Shown here one piece after another: positions 44,010 to 53,991 of a stretch of DNA of 64,000 nucleotides. The position numbers were made by a program, and so were the translations under genes. How positions within the stretch are numbered: the first letter of the stretch is position 1; the number at the start of each line of letters is the position of its first letter. The DNA lies in NCBI GenBank assembly GCA_900321005.1, contig ONUF01000003.1:57920-121919 (forward strand), given 5' to 3'. The DNA comes from an uncultured Bacteroidales bacterium. Its GTDB lineage: Bacteria; Bacteroidota; Bacteroidia; Bacteroidales; Paludibacteraceae. The notes under the pieces are model-generated. The model did not search any database. It saw only the letters and a program-made list of their open reading frames with translations, and had not been told where the DNA came from.

Positions 44010-44274
44010 CAGATACTGGATCGGCATCCTCGTCGGTTTTCTTATTCCGGCGGCTTTCGGATTGACATATATCGAGGTGATGAACCTCTGGTACCCGCTG
44101 CAGACCTTGCAGTTCCAAGCCGGTGGCGTACTGAGCAAACTGCTGCTGGTGAGTGTCTTTCCGGACCTGGCGCTGATCTTCGTCTTCTACACGACGGATA
44201 CCTGGCGCCTGGCCAAAGGCGTCTTGTGCGGAGCGATGCCGTATATCCTGGCATCCCTTATCGTTTCGATGTGA
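43996..44274 (+). CDS. Small conserved membrane protein
   Basis: This 92-residue protein has two or three hydrophobic segments (WIGILVGFLIPAAFGL, LLLVSVFPDLALIFVFY, GAMPYILASLIVSM). It is conserved between surE and lpxB in Bacteroidales as far as I recall; the function is unknown. The gene starts inside surE and ends 17 bases into the convergent lpxB. Confidence 0.65.
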   Translation: MDRFDRYWIGILVGFLIPAAFGLTYIEVMNLWYPLQTLQFQAGGVLSKLLLVSVFPDLALIFVFYTTDTWRLAKGVLCGAMPYILASLIVSM

Positions 44275-45382
44275 TAATCTGTGCGGCGGTAGCCGCAGCG
44301 GGCTGAGTGCCCAGAAGTGCAGAGAGGTGTTCGTACTCGACGAGCATCTCTTTTGTATAGGCTTCGTCGGTCAACAGACCTTGCAACTCGGCGGTCACTT
44401 TCTCGGTTGTGAAATCCTCGCCTAACAGCTCGCGGATCACCTCTTTGCCGCAGATGATATTGACCAGCGTGAAGTACGGGATAGAGAACATCAGCGGTTG
44501 AATCCACGGGCGAATCCATCGCACGATGCCGGAGCACGCCAGATGATATACCGCCACTTGCGGCGTACCGAGCAAAGCTGTCTCAAGTGTCGCTGTACCG
44601 GAATTGACCACCGCCGCTTTCGCTTGCCGTACCGCCTCGTAGGTCTCGCGCGTCAGCGTCTCGCCTTCGCGCATACATGCGCGATAAATCGCTTCGTCAA
44701 TACCCGGCGCGGCACATACCACTATCCGGTAGTCTGGGAATCTGCGCGCAGCCTCCAGCATCTTCGGCAGACAATGCCGAATCTCACTCTCGCGGCTTCC
44801 GGGCAAGATAGCGATCGTCGGAGGATTCGGAGAACTCTGATTATTCGGAGTATTCGGATTATTCTGAGTATTCAGAGCTACCTGCTCCGCGGTGGGGTTG
44901 CCCACATATGTGCAGCGGTACCCGTACTTGGCATAGAAAGCCGGCTCGAAGGGGAAGATGCCCAACACTTCGTCGCATAACTGCGCGATGCGGTGGATAC
45001 GGCGGCGCTTCCATGCCCATACTTTCGGCGGGATATAATAGTAAATCTTCGTAGTCGGCAGATGCTTTTTGCAGAACGCGGCTATTCGAAGGTTGAAGGA
45101 CGGATAGTCCACCAATATAAGTGCGTCGGGTTTTTCCTGCAATAACGCCTCCTCGGCGATGCGGAAATTCCTTCGTATCTGCCCCATGTTCGCCAGCACA
45201 GCCGCAAAACCCATGAAGGCCATATGACGGATATCCTGATAGAGACGGCACTCGGCAGTAGCCATTTGGCTACCACCGAGTCCTACGAATTGCGTTTGGG
45301 GGTCACGCTGCTTGATCTGCGTCATCAGCACCGCTGCGTGCATGTCCCCTGACGCCTCTCCCGCTATCAGGAAATACTTCAT
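44258..45382 (-). CDS. lpxB: Lipid-A-disaccharide synthase
   Basis: This 374-residue GT19 enzyme joins UDP-2,3-diacylglucosamine and lipid X in lipid A synthesis at the inner membrane. Visible are MKYFLIAGEASGDMHAA, the HMAFMGFAAVL segment, DYPSFNLRIA, YYIPPKVWAWKRRR, FPFEPAFY and the C-terminal SGTATLETALLGTPQVAVYH. Between VGNPTAEQVAL and TIAILPGSRESEI an Asn/Pro/Ser run of about 18 residues comes from a TATTCGGA-type repeat at bases 44822-44878; this loop is not usual in LpxB. The next gene upstream, the M16 peptidase, ends 6 bases before this start. Confidence 0.95.
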   Translation of the reverse strand: MKYFLIAGEASGDMHAAVLMTQIKQRDPQTQFVGLGGSQMATAECRLYQDIRHMAFMGFAAVLANMGQIRRNFRIAEEALLQEKPDALILVDYPSFNLRIAAFCKKHLPTTKIYYYIPPKVWAWKRRRIHRIAQLCDEVLGIFPFEPAFYAKYGYRCTYVGNPTAEQVALNTQNNPNTPNNQSSPNPPTIAILPGSRESEIRHCLPKMLEAARRFPDYRIVVCAAPGIDEAIYRACMREGETLTRETYEAVRQAKAAVVNSGTATLETALLGTPQVAVYHLACSGIVRWIRPWIQPLMFSIPYFTLVNIICGKEVIRELLGEDFTTEKVTAELQGLLTDEAYTKEMLVEYEHLSALLGTQPAAATAAQIITSKR

Positions 45383-45388
45383 CCGTTA

Positions 45389-48193
45389 TCAGTTCTCCGG
45401 GAACATTACTACCTCGAACACATTACCGGCATCAACCAGCTTGCGCAAGGTCTGCTGAACGCTTTCGTCCGTGATAGCTTCTACCGCCGGCTTATAATCG
45501 CGCACATAGTTCAGACCGTACATGTAGTACTGGTAAATGATGTTACGCCACCAGCCGTTCTTCTCCAGGTCTTCCTGATAATCCTTGAGCATCGACTCTT
45601 TCTCTTTCTGCAGGTCGGATGCCAACGGACCGTCCTTGATGATAGTGTTCACCTCTTCGTGGATGATCTCCATCAGGCGCTCCTGTTTCTTCGGGTCAGT
45701 GTCAAACTGCATCAGCAGACCGGCACGCGGAGACGGAAGCAATACCATGTATCCGTAGGTACCTACGCCGTACGAACCGCCTTCGCGCTCACGGATGGAC
45801 TCCAGATAACGCGTGCTGAGGATACGACCGATCATCTCCATGTTCAGGTCATTGGCCAAGGTATAAGGCATGTCGTACGAGGTGTACTGGATGCGGTTGG
45901 AAGCCGTTGTGGTCTCCATCTTACGGCTGAAATAGTTCTTCTGGATACCCGGAGCAACCGTCTCGTGATGGTCAATCACTTCCTCGCGGCATTTCTTCGT
46001 CTTGAGACTTCCGAGCCACTGGCAAATCAGGTCGCGCACCTTCGGATCATTCGGGTTGATGTTTCCTACGAACACAAAGGTGAAGTCTGCCGGGTTCGCA
46101 AAACGCGCCTGATAAACCTCCATCGCCTTGTCCAACGACAGTTTATCCAGCGTCTCGAGATTCATCAGCACGGTACGCGGCGAGTGGTTCGACGCCATCA
46201 TCTGAATCGAATCCTGGAAAGCAGCTTTGGGGTTCTTGTCGCGATTAGCGAGTTGCGTGCGCAACAGTGCGAGGAGGGTCTGATAAGCCTCTTCGTCACG
46301 ACGCGGCGCAGTGAAATGCAGATAGGTCAACTGCAACATCGACTCCAGGTCTTTCACGCTCGACGAACCGTGCAGACGCTCTACGCACTCGGAGATCTCC
46401 GGACGAACGGATACCGTCTTGCCGGCCAGCGCTTTCTCCAACTGCGTTGCGTTGAAACGACCGATACCGGACATCTGAATCAGGTTCGAAGCCAGTTCTG
46501 CCGAAGGCAGATCTTCCGTCTTCACTTGTGTATAACCACCCTTCGAGAAAGCCTGCATCAGGATCTCGTCAGCCTTGAACTCCGTCGGACGGATAACGAC
46601 CTTGATGCCGTTGCTTAGCGTGAACTCGGTAAAACCGAGATCCTCGTTCTGCTTGATGGCTTTGATCTTACCCTTACGCGGCGCTTTCTTTACCAACTCG
46701 GTATCGATCTTCTCCTCTACCGGTGCTTCGATAACCAAATCAGCTTGAGCGGCCAGCGTAGCCAATACCGCTTCTTCCGACGGGATATTCACGCCTTCTT
46801 TCTCCGGACCGGAGATGGCTACGGTCGGATTCGGATGAATGAGCGCTTGTGCCATGCTGTTGACCGCCTCCAGACTGATGAGCGGCAGCGTAGCCTGAAC
46901 CATATCGTATTCCCACTGTGCGCCCGGCATCGACTCTCCGTCCTCGAAATGACGGATGCACTCGCGAGCCAGCGTGATGTTCTTACGGGTGTCGCGCTCT
47001 TTGTAATACTGCTCCATCTCATTCAGTTTCTCGCTCTTCACGCGCTCCAATTCCGCGGAAGTGAAACCGTAGCGGTGCATCTTCTCCAGTTGGAAAACGA
47101 GGTCGTTGAATGCTTCGGTCTCATGACCGTCTTTCGGTACATAGATAGCCGTGAAAGCGTCCATCTTCTTTGCCGTCTCGCCATAGTACGCATATGCACC
47201 TGCGAAAGAAGCCTTCGGATCCAGCGCCAACTCCGAGAAGCGGTTGTTGAGCATGTCGCACGCCAGGTCACGAACCATCTTGATCACATATTCCTGCGCT
47301 GTGCCTTGCAGTGCTTCGGGCAGTTGGTCGAACTTATACTCCATCGTGATACGGCTCTGCTGTGCCTCGGGATCGGTCACGATAGCCACCAGCGGTTTGT
47401 CGTTATGATTGACCGTGTATATAGGACGCTCGCCGAAGTTCACACGACGCGGCACATCTTTCCAGAGCTCTTTGATCTTCGCCTCGATAGCATCCACATC
47501 GATATCGCCGACAACGATGATCGCCTGGTTGTCCGGTCCGTACCATTTATGGTAGTAGTCGCGCAGCGCCTGATACTCGAAGTTATTGATCACCGCTGTG
47601 TCGCCGATCACGTCACGTTTCGCATACTGCGTACCCGGATACATCTTCGCGTTCAGTTCTTTCCAGATACGACGTTGCGCCGTACGACCCGTACGCCACT
47701 CCTCCAGAATGACACCGCGCTCGGCATCGATCTCTTCCGGAAGCAGTAACAGACCGCAACTCCAGTCATGCATCACGAGCAACGCACTGTCCACGATGCC
47801 TTCGCGATAGGTCGGCACGTCCGACAGACGATACACGGTCTCGTCGATAGAGGTGTAGGCGTTGATGTTACCGCCGAAGTTCACACCCACCGACTCGAAA
47901 TAGTTGATGATGCCCTTACCGGGGAAATGCTGCGTACCGTTGAACGCCATGTGCTCCAGGAAGTGCGCCAGACCGTTCTGATGATCCTCCTCGAGGATAG
48001 CACCTACCGCTTGCGCGATGTGGAACTCGCAGCGCTGTTTGGGCTGCTCGTTGTGACGGATGTAGTACGTCAAGCCGTTGTCTAACTTACCGTAGCGAAC
48101 TTCAGGGTCCACTGCCAGTTTCTCAGGCGCCTGTTGCGCCGACATCGTCATCGCTGCACACAGCAGCGCGATGTTAAGCAAGATTCTTTTCAT
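45389..48193 (-). CDS. M16 family zinc peptidase (pitrilysin type)
   Basis: This protein has 934 residues, starting [20 protein letters not shown] (signal peptide; periplasmic). The ORF-maximal start at 48274 lies inside ftsH. There are two M16 halves; the first carries the active site HFLEHMAF (HxxEH near residues 77-81) with the distal Glu in the DAERGVILEEWR segment. The second half (from about 500) lacks the motif, as is normal. It is presumably a periplasmic peptidase clearing peptides. The start lies 20 bases inside the end of ftsH. Confidence 0.9.
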   Translation of the reverse strand: MKRILLNIALLCAAMTMSAQQAPEKLAVDPEVRYGKLDNGLTYYIRHNEQPKQRCEFHIAQAVGAILEEDHQNGLAHFLEHMAFNGTQHFPGKGIINYFESVGVNFGGNINAYTSIDETVYRLSDVPTYREGIVDSALLVMHDWSCGLLLLPEEIDAERGVILEEWRTGRTAQRRIWKELNAKMYPGTQYAKRDVIGDTAVINNFEYQALRDYYHKWYGPDNQAIIVVGDIDVDAIEAKIKELWKDVPRRVNFGERPIYTVNHNDKPLVAIVTDPEAQQSRITMEYKFDQLPEALQGTAQEYVIKMVRDLACDMLNNRFSELALDPKASFAGAYAYYGETAKKMDAFTAIYVPKDGHETEAFNDLVFQLEKMHRYGFTSAELERVKSEKLNEMEQYYKERDTRKNITLARECIRHFEDGESMPGAQWEYDMVQATLPLISLEAVNSMAQALIHPNPTVAISGPEKEGVNIPSEEAVLATLAAQADLVIEAPVEEKIDTELVKKAPRKGKIKAIKQNEDLGFTEFTLSNGIKVVIRPTEFKADEILMQAFSKGGYTQVKTEDLPSAELASNLIQMSGIGRFNATQLEKALAGKTVSVRPEISECVERLHGSSSVKDLESMLQLTYLHFTAPRRDEEAYQTLLALLRTQLANRDKNPKAAFQDSIQMMASNHSPRTVLMNLETLDKLSLDKAMEVYQARFANPADFTFVFVGNINPNDPKVRDLICQWLGSLKTKKCREEVIDHHETVAPGIQKNYFSRKMETTTASNRIQYTSYDMPYTLANDLNMEMIGRILSTRYLESIREREGGSYGVGTYGYMVLLPSPRAGLLMQFDTDPKKQERLMEIIHEEVNTIIKDGPLASDLQKEKESMLKDYQEDLEKNGWWRNIIYQYYMYGLNYVRDYKPAVEAITDESVQQTLRKLVDAGNVFEVVMFPEN

Positions 48194-50204
48194 TGTTATC
48201 AGAGTTTTCTTGTTCTGTTTTCTTCTTTCGCGGAGCGCGTTTTTTCTTCGGCTCCTCTTTCGCCAACTGCGCATTGGCTTCCAGCAGTTCGTCGCCGCGG
48301 CTCTTCCACGGACGCGGACCTAAGATACGCTCTACGTCTTCGGCCGTGATCACCTCGCGGTCAATCAGCAGTTGCGCTATCTGATGATGACCTTCCGCAT
48401 GCTCGGTCAATATCTGCTTGGCACGCGCCATCTGGTCAGCGATGATTCGCTGCGTCTCTTCGTCTATCGTCTTGGCGGTATCCTCCGAATAGGGTTTGAC
48501 AAATCCGTAGTCGTACCGACCGGTCGAGTCATAGAACGACACATCCTTCAACTTGTCGCTCATGCCGTAGTACGCCACCATCGCGTACGCCTGTTTGGTG
48601 GCACGCTCCAGGTCGTTCAACGCACCCGTCGAAGTCTGCTCGAGGAAGAGCTGCTCTGCCGCACGACCGCCGAGTAACGAACACAGCTCGTCGAGGATAT
48701 GCTCTTCGTTCGTCAACTGACGCTCTTCGGGCAAGTACCACGCTGCGCCCAAAGCCATGCCGCGCGGCACGATCGTCACTTTGACGAGCGGATTGGCCCA
48801 ACGAAGCATCCAACTGATGGTCGCGTGACCCGCCTCATGGAAAGCGATGGACTTCTTCTCCTCTTCGGTCATGATCTTGTTCTTGCGCTCCAGACCACCC
48901 ACGATACGATCGACGGCATCCATGAAGTCCTGTTTGCCCACTTTCTTGCGTCCGCCGCGGGCAGCAATCAGCGCCGCCTCGTTGCATACATTCGCGATAT
49001 CAGCGCCCGAGAAGCCTGGGGTCTGTTTGCTCAAGAAATCAATGTCCACCGTTTCGTCCAGTTTCAGCGGGCGAAGATGCACGATGAAAATCTCCTTACG
49101 CTCCTGCAGATCAGGCAACTCGACATGTATCTGTCGGTCAAAACGACCGGCACGCAGCAGTGCCGCATCGAGCACATCGGCGCGGTTGGTGGCCGCCATG
49201 ATGATCACGCCGGAGTTGGTTCCGAAACCGTCCATCTCAGTCAACAACTGGTTGAGCGTACTCTCGCGCTCATCGTTGCCGCCGGTCATCACGCCCTTGC
49301 CGCGCGCCCGACCGATAGCGTCTATCTCGTCGATGAAGATGATCGCCGGCGCTTTCTCTTTCGCTTGACGGAAGAGGTCGCGCACACGGCTCGCACCGAC
49401 TCCCACGAACATCTCTACGAAGTCCGAACCGCTCATCGAGAAGAACGGCACACCGGCTTCACCGGCTACGGCTTTCGCCAACAGCGTCTTTCCCGTTCCC
49501 GGAGGACCAACGAGCAACGCGCCTTTCGGAATCTTCGCACCTATCTCCGTGTATTTCTTGGGGTTTTTCAAAAACTCCACAATCTCCTGCACCTCCTGCT
49601 TCGCGCCGTACAGACCCGCCACGTCCTTGAACGTCACTTTGTCTTTCTTGTCCTTATCGAACAACTGCGCACGAGCACGCCCCACGCCGAAGATACCACC
49701 GCCACCGGCCGCACCGCCGATACCGCGGCTCATGTAAAACAGGAAGAAGATGAGGAAGGCGAACGGCAACACATTCACCAGTATCAGATACCAGTAGTTA
49801 TGCGACTTCTCGTATTTCACATCAATTACCGCCAAGCCTTGCTCCTTGCGGTTGGCATTCACAGAATCGATGTATTTCGAGAACTCCTCGACCGAAGGAA
49901 CCTGCGCCTGCAGTTGTCCTTTCGCCCGCTCACCATCGGCTTGTCCGCCGAAGACTACGGTGTACTTGGCCGGCTTGACATTGGCGTTGAGGTTTAAGTC
50001 GTCGAATACCACGACCTTATCAATCGCGTCCGCTTCGATATATGCCGTCAACTTCGTATAACTCAATTCCTTCGTCGCACCGTTGTCTGCCCGGTCGCCG
50101 TATATCCAGTAACCCAGCACCGCAAAAGCCGCCAGGTACATCAGCATACTGATCCACCTGCGCGGACCACTCGGCTGTGGTTGATTTTTTCTATTATCTG
50201 CCAT
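48174..50204 (-). CDS. ftsH: ATP-dependent zinc metalloprotease FtsH
   Basis: This 676-residue membrane AAA+ protease removes misassembled membrane proteins and regulates LpxC-type enzymes in other bacteria. There are two transmembrane segments (near residues 17-35 and 135-155). Walker A is GPPGTGKT (about 230-237), Walker B is [11 protein letters not shown], the second region of homology is [20 protein letters not shown], and the zinc site is HEAGH (about 455-459). The lysine/glutamate-rich tail is typical. It lies 23 bases downstream of rsfS in the usual Bacteroidales order. Confidence 0.97.
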   Translation of the reverse strand: MADNRKNQPQPSGPRRWISMLMYLAAFAVLGYWIYGDRADNGATKELSYTKLTAYIEADAIDKVVVFDDLNLNANVKPAKYTVVFGGQADGERAKGQLQAQVPSVEEFSKYIDSVNANRKEQGLAVIDVKYEKSHNYWYLILVNVLPFAFLIFFLFYMSRGIGGAAGGGGIFGVGRARAQLFDKDKKDKVTFKDVAGLYGAKQEVQEIVEFLKNPKKYTEIGAKIPKGALLVGPPGTGKTLLAKAVAGEAGVPFFSMSGSDFVEMFVGVGASRVRDLFRQAKEKAPAIIFIDEIDAIGRARGKGVMTGGNDERESTLNQLLTEMDGFGTNSGVIIMAATNRADVLDAALLRAGRFDRQIHVELPDLQERKEIFIVHLRPLKLDETVDIDFLSKQTPGFSGADIANVCNEAALIAARGGRKKVGKQDFMDAVDRIVGGLERKNKIMTEEEKKSIAFHEAGHATISWMLRWANPLVKVTIVPRGMALGAAWYLPEERQLTNEEHILDELCSLLGGRAAEQLFLEQTSTGALNDLERATKQAYAMVAYYGMSDKLKDVSFYDSTGRYDYGFVKPYSEDTAKTIDEETQRIIADQMARAKQILTEHAEGHHQIAQLLIDREVITAEDVERILGPRPWKSRGDELLEANAQLAKEEPKKKRAPRKKKTEQENSDNNEKNLA

Positions 50205-50227
50205 GTTTATACACCTTACACATTACA

Positions 50228-50593
50228 TCACAAGATTTCCGGCAACTCCGTAACCTTCCCGTCCGCCCACAAGTGCTCGATATCATAGAACGCACGGGGC
50301 TCACGCTGCATCACATGCACAAAGATTGTGCCGTAGTCCATCGCAATCCATTCCGCATTCTCCTGACCCGACACACTCAACGGGTGTATGTGCGTCTGGG
50401 TGCGAACGAAATCATCAATCTCGTCGGCAATAGCAGCCACCTGCGTGTTACTCTGACCCTCGCAGATCAGCATCATCTCCACCGGTGCCTCTTTGATTTT
50501 CCGCAAATCAATCGTCACAATTCGTTGTCCCTTACGGTTACGGATACCTTCAATAATCGTATCCAATAATTTTTTCGTACTTATTTCTTTCAT
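50228..50593 (-). CDS. rsfS: Ribosomal silencing factor RsfS
   Basis: This 121-residue protein starts at MKEISTKKLLDTIIEGIRNR; the ATG at 50593 is downstream of the promoter at 50615-50622. RsfS binds ribosomal protein uL14 and blocks subunit joining under starvation. Motifs seen: VTIDLRKIKEAPVEMMLICEG and the DYGTIFVHVMQREPRAFYDIE segment near the end, both diagnostic. It is probably co-transcribed with ftsH. Confidence 0.93.
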   Translation of the reverse strand: MKEISTKKLLDTIIEGIRNRKGQRIVTIDLRKIKEAPVEMMLICEGQSNTQVAAIADEIDDFVRTQTHIHPLSVSGQENAEWIAMDYGTIFVHVMQREPRAFYDIEHLWADGKVTELPEIL

Positions 50594-50602
50594 ATAAAAA
50601 AA

Positions 50603-50622
50603 CCTTTGCGGCTGCAAAGGTA
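50603..50622 (-). promoter_or_regulatory. Promoter -7 box within an inverted repeat, rsfS-ftsH operon
   Basis: Minus-strand TACCTTTG (50615-50622) overlaps the inverted repeat CCTTTGC-GGCT-GCAAAGG (50603-50620), which would form a hairpin near the 5' end of the transcript. Confidence 0.65.
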
Positions 50623-50649
50623 CTATAAAAATTGCATATATGCAAATTT

Positions 50650-51432
50650 TTACGCAAAAAAGAGTTTTTTTGCGTTTTTTGTGGTCTGCGCAATGATCTC
50701 TTCGGGCGTCGTCCCATAAATCTCCGCGAGACGTTGGACCACGAAGATCATCAATCGACTCTCATTGCGTTCACCCCTATGCGGAGTCGGCGCCAGATAC
50801 GGTCCGTCGGTCTCCAGCACGATGCGATCCAAAGGCACCACTTCCAGGGTCTCGAACAGTTTGCAGTTCTTGAATGTCAGCACACCGCCGATACCGAGAT
50901 ACAATCCCATATCCAGAATCTGCTTCGCCACCTCCTTACTGCCGTTGAAGCAATGCATCACTCCTCGTAGAGGATGCGCAAATCTGCAATCTGCAATCTG
51001 CAATTTTAAAATCTTTAGGGTGTCTTCCGTCGCGTCGCGGTTATGAATCATAATCGGCAGGTCTAACTCTTGCGCGAGGTCCAACTGACGTTGAAAAACC
51101 TCCCGCTGGGCCTCTTTAAAGGTGGTGTCCCAGTAATAATCCAAACCGATCTCACCAATCGCCACCAGTTCGTTCCGGTATTCCCGAATAGCCTTCTCAA
51201 TAATAGCCCATTGTTCCTGCCAGTCTTCCTTCACATCCTGCGGATGGAAACCCAAAGCAGGAAAACAATGGCCCTTATGTCTGTGACATATATCCAGGAT
51301 ACCGTCTATCGATTGAGCATTCACGCCTGGCACAATCATCGCCTCCACACCTGCTTTGCGTTGACGCGCAATCACCTCCTCGCGATCCGCCGCGTAGGCT
51401 TCTTCATCAATATGGATATGGGTGTCTATCAT
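50650..51432 (-). CDS. tatD: TatD family deoxyribonuclease
   Basis: This 260-residue TIM-barrel metal-dependent hydrolase shows MIDTHIHIDEEAY (HxH metal site), IGEIGLDYYWD, LPIMIHNRDATEDT, GVMHCFNGSKEVAK and LETDGPYLAPTPHRG. TatD enzymes are DNases or tRNA-end hydrolases. A segment LKLQIADCRFAHP comes from a GCAATCT repeat (bases 50979-51006) where other TatDs have a shorter loop. The start overlaps the queA stop by 4 bases. Confidence 0.94.
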   Translation of the reverse strand: MIDTHIHIDEEAYAADREEVIARQRKAGVEAMIVPGVNAQSIDGILDICHRHKGHCFPALGFHPQDVKEDWQEQWAIIEKAIREYRNELVAIGEIGLDYYWDTTFKEAQREVFQRQLDLAQELDLPIMIHNRDATEDTLKILKLQIADCRFAHPLRGVMHCFNGSKEVAKQILDMGLYLGIGGVLTFKNCKLFETLEVVPLDRIVLETDGPYLAPTPHRGERNESRLMIFVVQRLAEIYGTTPEEIIAQTTKNAKKLFFA

Positions 51433-52658
51433 CGTGTTAAAATACTGGAATCTCCGTAACTCAAAAAGCGAAAATCATGACTTAGGGCATAGTCGTAAAT
51501 GGTCTTCCAATCGCCATGCACAAACGCACTAACCAGCAACAACAAAGTCGATTGCGGTTGGTGAAAATTCGTAATCAACTGGTCCACCACGCGGAACTCA
51601 TAACCGGGTTTGATCATGATCTGCGTCTCGGCGTGTAATGTCTCCTGACCCGTCGCCTCCAGATAATCGACAATAGCCTGCAAGGAATCTTTTACGCTCA
51701 AAGTAAACTCCTGCTCATATGGTTCAAACTGGCCCACATGAATCTCGGTATCCCGGTATTCCGATATCTCGCTATCCCGAAGTTTCGCCCCGATAAAATA
51801 CAGACTCTCGAGCGTTCGCATACTGGTCGTTCCCACCGCTACGATATGGCCGAGTTTCGCGATGATATGCTCAATCGCCTTTTTCGGCACGGCGATGATC
51901 TCCGTGTGCATCGTGTGCTCATTTGCGTCAGCCGTCTTCACCGGCAGGAACGTACCTGCACCCACATGCAGCGTCAACTCTTCGGTCTCGATGCCTCGCG
52001 AACGGATATCGTCCAACACCCGTTCCGTAAAATGCAAACCGGCTGTAGGCGCTGCCACCGAACCCTTGATACGCGAATAGACGGTCTGGTACGTCCGCTT
52101 GTCGCTCTCTTCGGTCTTGCGGTTCAAATACGGCGGAATAGGCAACTCACCTACGGCATCCAATATCTCCGCAAAAGACACATTCTCGTTGTCCCAACTG
52201 AAATGCACCTCGTACGTGTTACCGTGTTGCTCGCCTTTGCTAACTCGAAGAGTTACCCCTAATCTCTCAACCCTCAACTCTAAACTCTCAACATTAAACT
52301 TTTTGGCATTTCCCACCATACATTTCCAGGTGCAACCGCTCGTCGAACCCAACGACAACTGGTAGTCATGCGGAGCAATCGGTTCCAGACAGAACACCTC
52401 AATTCGGGCACCACTCGACTTATGAAACTCCAGACGCGCCTGAATGACACGCGTGTTGTTATATACCAGCAGCGAATGCGGCGCGATATAATCGCCGATA
52501 TGATAGAATCGGTCCTCAATGATTTCTGATTGCTGACCACTGATTACTGACGGCTTATACACCAGCAACTTACTGTGGTCGCGTTCCGCCAGCGGGTATT
52601 TAGCAATCCGCTCGTCCGGTAGCGGGTAGTTATAATCAGCTATGTAGATGGGTTTCAT
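51429..52658 (-). CDS. queA: tRNA preQ1(34) S-adenosylmethionine ribosyltransferase-isomerase
   Basis: This 409-residue enzyme starts at MKPIYIADYNYPLPDERIA. QueA builds epoxyqueuosine on tRNA from SAM. Motifs: LLVYNNTRVIQARL, GSVAAPTAGLHFTERVLDDI, LTLHVGAGTFLPV and NFHQPQSTLLLLVSAFV. The protein is longer than usual (about 350) because of three in-frame repeat stretches: SVISGQQSEII (bases 52520-52552), NVESLELRVERLGVTLRVSK (52236-52302) and DSEISEYRDTEIH (51743-51781). They look like surface loops. The gene is flanked by tatD and the rRNA methyltransferase with overlaps on both sides. Confidence 0.95.
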   Translation of the reverse strand: MKPIYIADYNYPLPDERIAKYPLAERDHSKLLVYKPSVISGQQSEIIEDRFYHIGDYIAPHSLLVYNNTRVIQARLEFHKSSGARIEVFCLEPIAPHDYQLSLGSTSGCTWKCMVGNAKKFNVESLELRVERLGVTLRVSKGEQHGNTYEVHFSWDNENVSFAEILDAVGELPIPPYLNRKTEESDKRTYQTVYSRIKGSVAAPTAGLHFTERVLDDIRSRGIETEELTLHVGAGTFLPVKTADANEHTMHTEIIAVPKKAIEHIIAKLGHIVAVGTTSMRTLESLYFIGAKLRDSEISEYRDTEIHVGQFEPYEQEFTLSVKDSLQAIVDYLEATGQETLHAETQIMIKPGYEFRVVDQLITNFHQPQSTLLLLVSAFVHGDWKTIYDYALSHDFRFLSYGDSSILTR

Positions 52659-53850
52659 TTCTTTTTCCTGCAAACAAATCATATCTGTTGAACTGGCAAT
52701 CGAGTTCGCCGTTCAGCAAACGCATTTTCTTACTCGGTTTGAGACCGATACATTTCATCGCCGCGTCATTGGACGAGATAATCCAAGCCGTCGCGCCTGT
52801 GAAACGGTGTTTGAGTGCCGAACCAATCTTGCCGTACAATTCCTCCATGTCCTTGTTGCTCGCCAAGCGCTCACCGTACGGCGGGTTGATTATCACCAGA
52901 GCAGATGACTGATTACTGATGGCTGCCAGTTCTTCCATCCGCACTTGTCTCAGCTCCACATCTCGTCCCACACCCGCCGCCTTGACATTCTTCGTAGCCT
53001 GTTGGATGGCGAAGAAAGATGCGTCCGAACCGTAGATCTTATGCGTAAATTCCCGTTCTTGCGAGTCGTCATTATAGATGTCGGACCAAAGGTCCGCATC
53101 GAAGTCCGGCCATTTCTCGAAAGCAAACGACTTCCTAAACACACCCGGCGCGATATTGCGTGCTATCAGTGCCGCCTCGATAGGCAGCGTGCCCGAACCG
53201 CACATCGGGTCGTAGAAATCCGACTGACCTCTCCATCCCGCCAGCAGCAACATGCCTGCCGCTAAGGCTTCGTTGATCGGCGCTTCGGTATTGGCTACGC
53301 GATAACCGCGTTTATGCAGACTCTCGCCCGACGAATCCAGCGAGATCGTCACACGGTCGTTCCCCACATGCAGGTTCACGCGCAAATCCGGATTCTCCGT
53401 ACTCACGTTCGGCCGTTTGCCTGCTTTCTCTTTCCAGTAATCGACAATCGCGTCCTTCACGCGGTAGGTCACGAAAAGACTGTTGCGGAACAGCTCGCTA
53501 TACACCGTCGCATCAATCGCAAACGTCGTGTCAGCCGTCATATATCGACTCCAATCAATCGCCTTCGCGATCTCATAGACCTGATCTTCGGGCTTTTCTC
53601 TCTTCCCTTTGAGGGAAAGCCGGAGAGAGGCCTCCTTTACAGGCACCAGCACACGGATAGCGGTGCGCAGACACAGGTTTGCGCGGTACAGCAATGCCTT
53701 ATCTCCCTTAAAAGAAACGGCTCGTCTTTCGATCTGAACTTCGTCCGCGCCCAGTTCTGTTAACTCCTGTGCCAATACTTCCTCCAATCCCTTGAAGGTT
53801 TTAGCAAGCATCAAAAATGATTTTTTTTCTATTTTATTTGCGTATTCCAT
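52636..53850 (-). CDS. rlmL: THUMP domain rRNA methyltransferase (RlmL-type)
   Basis: This protein has 404 residues from ATG 53850 (MEYANKIEKKSFLML); ATG 53811 is also plausible. The ORF-maximal frame to 54048 crosses the tRNA gene and is wrong. It is a SAM-dependent guanine-N2 methyltransferase of 23S rRNA: THUMP domain (VQIERRAVSFKG, then ANLCLRTAIRVLVPV), SAM-binding DPMCGSGTLPIEAALIARNI and the catalytic VIINPPYGERL (NPPY). The end overlaps queA by 23 bases. A short SNQSSA stretch before VIINPPYGE comes from a CTGATTACTGA repeat. Confidence 0.92.
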   Translation of the reverse strand: MEYANKIEKKSFLMLAKTFKGLEEVLAQELTELGADEVQIERRAVSFKGDKALLYRANLCLRTAIRVLVPVKEASLRLSLKGKREKPEDQVYEIAKAIDWSRYMTADTTFAIDATVYSELFRNSLFVTYRVKDAIVDYWKEKAGKRPNVSTENPDLRVNLHVGNDRVTISLDSSGESLHKRGYRVANTEAPINEALAAGMLLLAGWRGQSDFYDPMCGSGTLPIEAALIARNIAPGVFRKSFAFEKWPDFDADLWSDIYNDDSQEREFTHKIYGSDASFFAIQQATKNVKAAGVGRDVELRQVRMEELAAISNQSSALVIINPPYGERLASNKDMEELYGKIGSALKHRFTGATAWIISSNDAAMKCIGLKPSKKMRLLNGELDCQFNRYDLFAGKRNETHLHS

Positions 53851-53868
53851 TTTTTTGTAGTACCTTTG
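53837..53868 (+). promoter_or_regulatory. Promoter of tRNA-Ser
   Basis: TTTG (53837-53840), 20 bases, TACCTTTG (53861-53868), 12 bases before the tRNA. It overlaps the N-terminal codons of the rRNA methyltransferase on the other strand. Confidence 0.7.
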
Positions 53869-53880
53869 CACCCGCTTTTC

Positions 53881-53965
53881 GGAAAGATGGCAGAGTGGTC
53901 TATTGCGTCGGTCTTGAAAACCGAAGTACGGAAACGTACCGGGGGTTCGAATCCCTCTCTTTCCG
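53881..53965 (+). tRNA. tRNA-Ser (UGA)
   Basis: An 85-base tRNA folds with acceptor stem GGAAAGA/TCTTTCC and discriminator G. The anticodon stem-loop is TCGGT-CTTGAAA-ACCGA with anticodon TGA, there is a long variable arm (TACGGAAACGTA) as expected for serine, and the T-loop is TTCGAAT. CCA is not encoded. Confidence 0.97.
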
Positions 53966-53969
53966 CTCG

Positions 53970-53991
53970 AGGACTTCGGGTCCTTTTTTTT
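53970..53991 (+). terminator. Terminator of tRNA-Ser
   Basis: AGGAC-TTCGG-GTCCT hairpin followed by eight T's, starting 5 bases after the tRNA. It ends at the stop codon of the convergent MBL gene. Confidence 0.8.

Noticed and set aside
51429-52682. preQ1 riboswitch before queA
   Set aside because: queA starts inside the preceding gene, so there is no leader in which one could lie.
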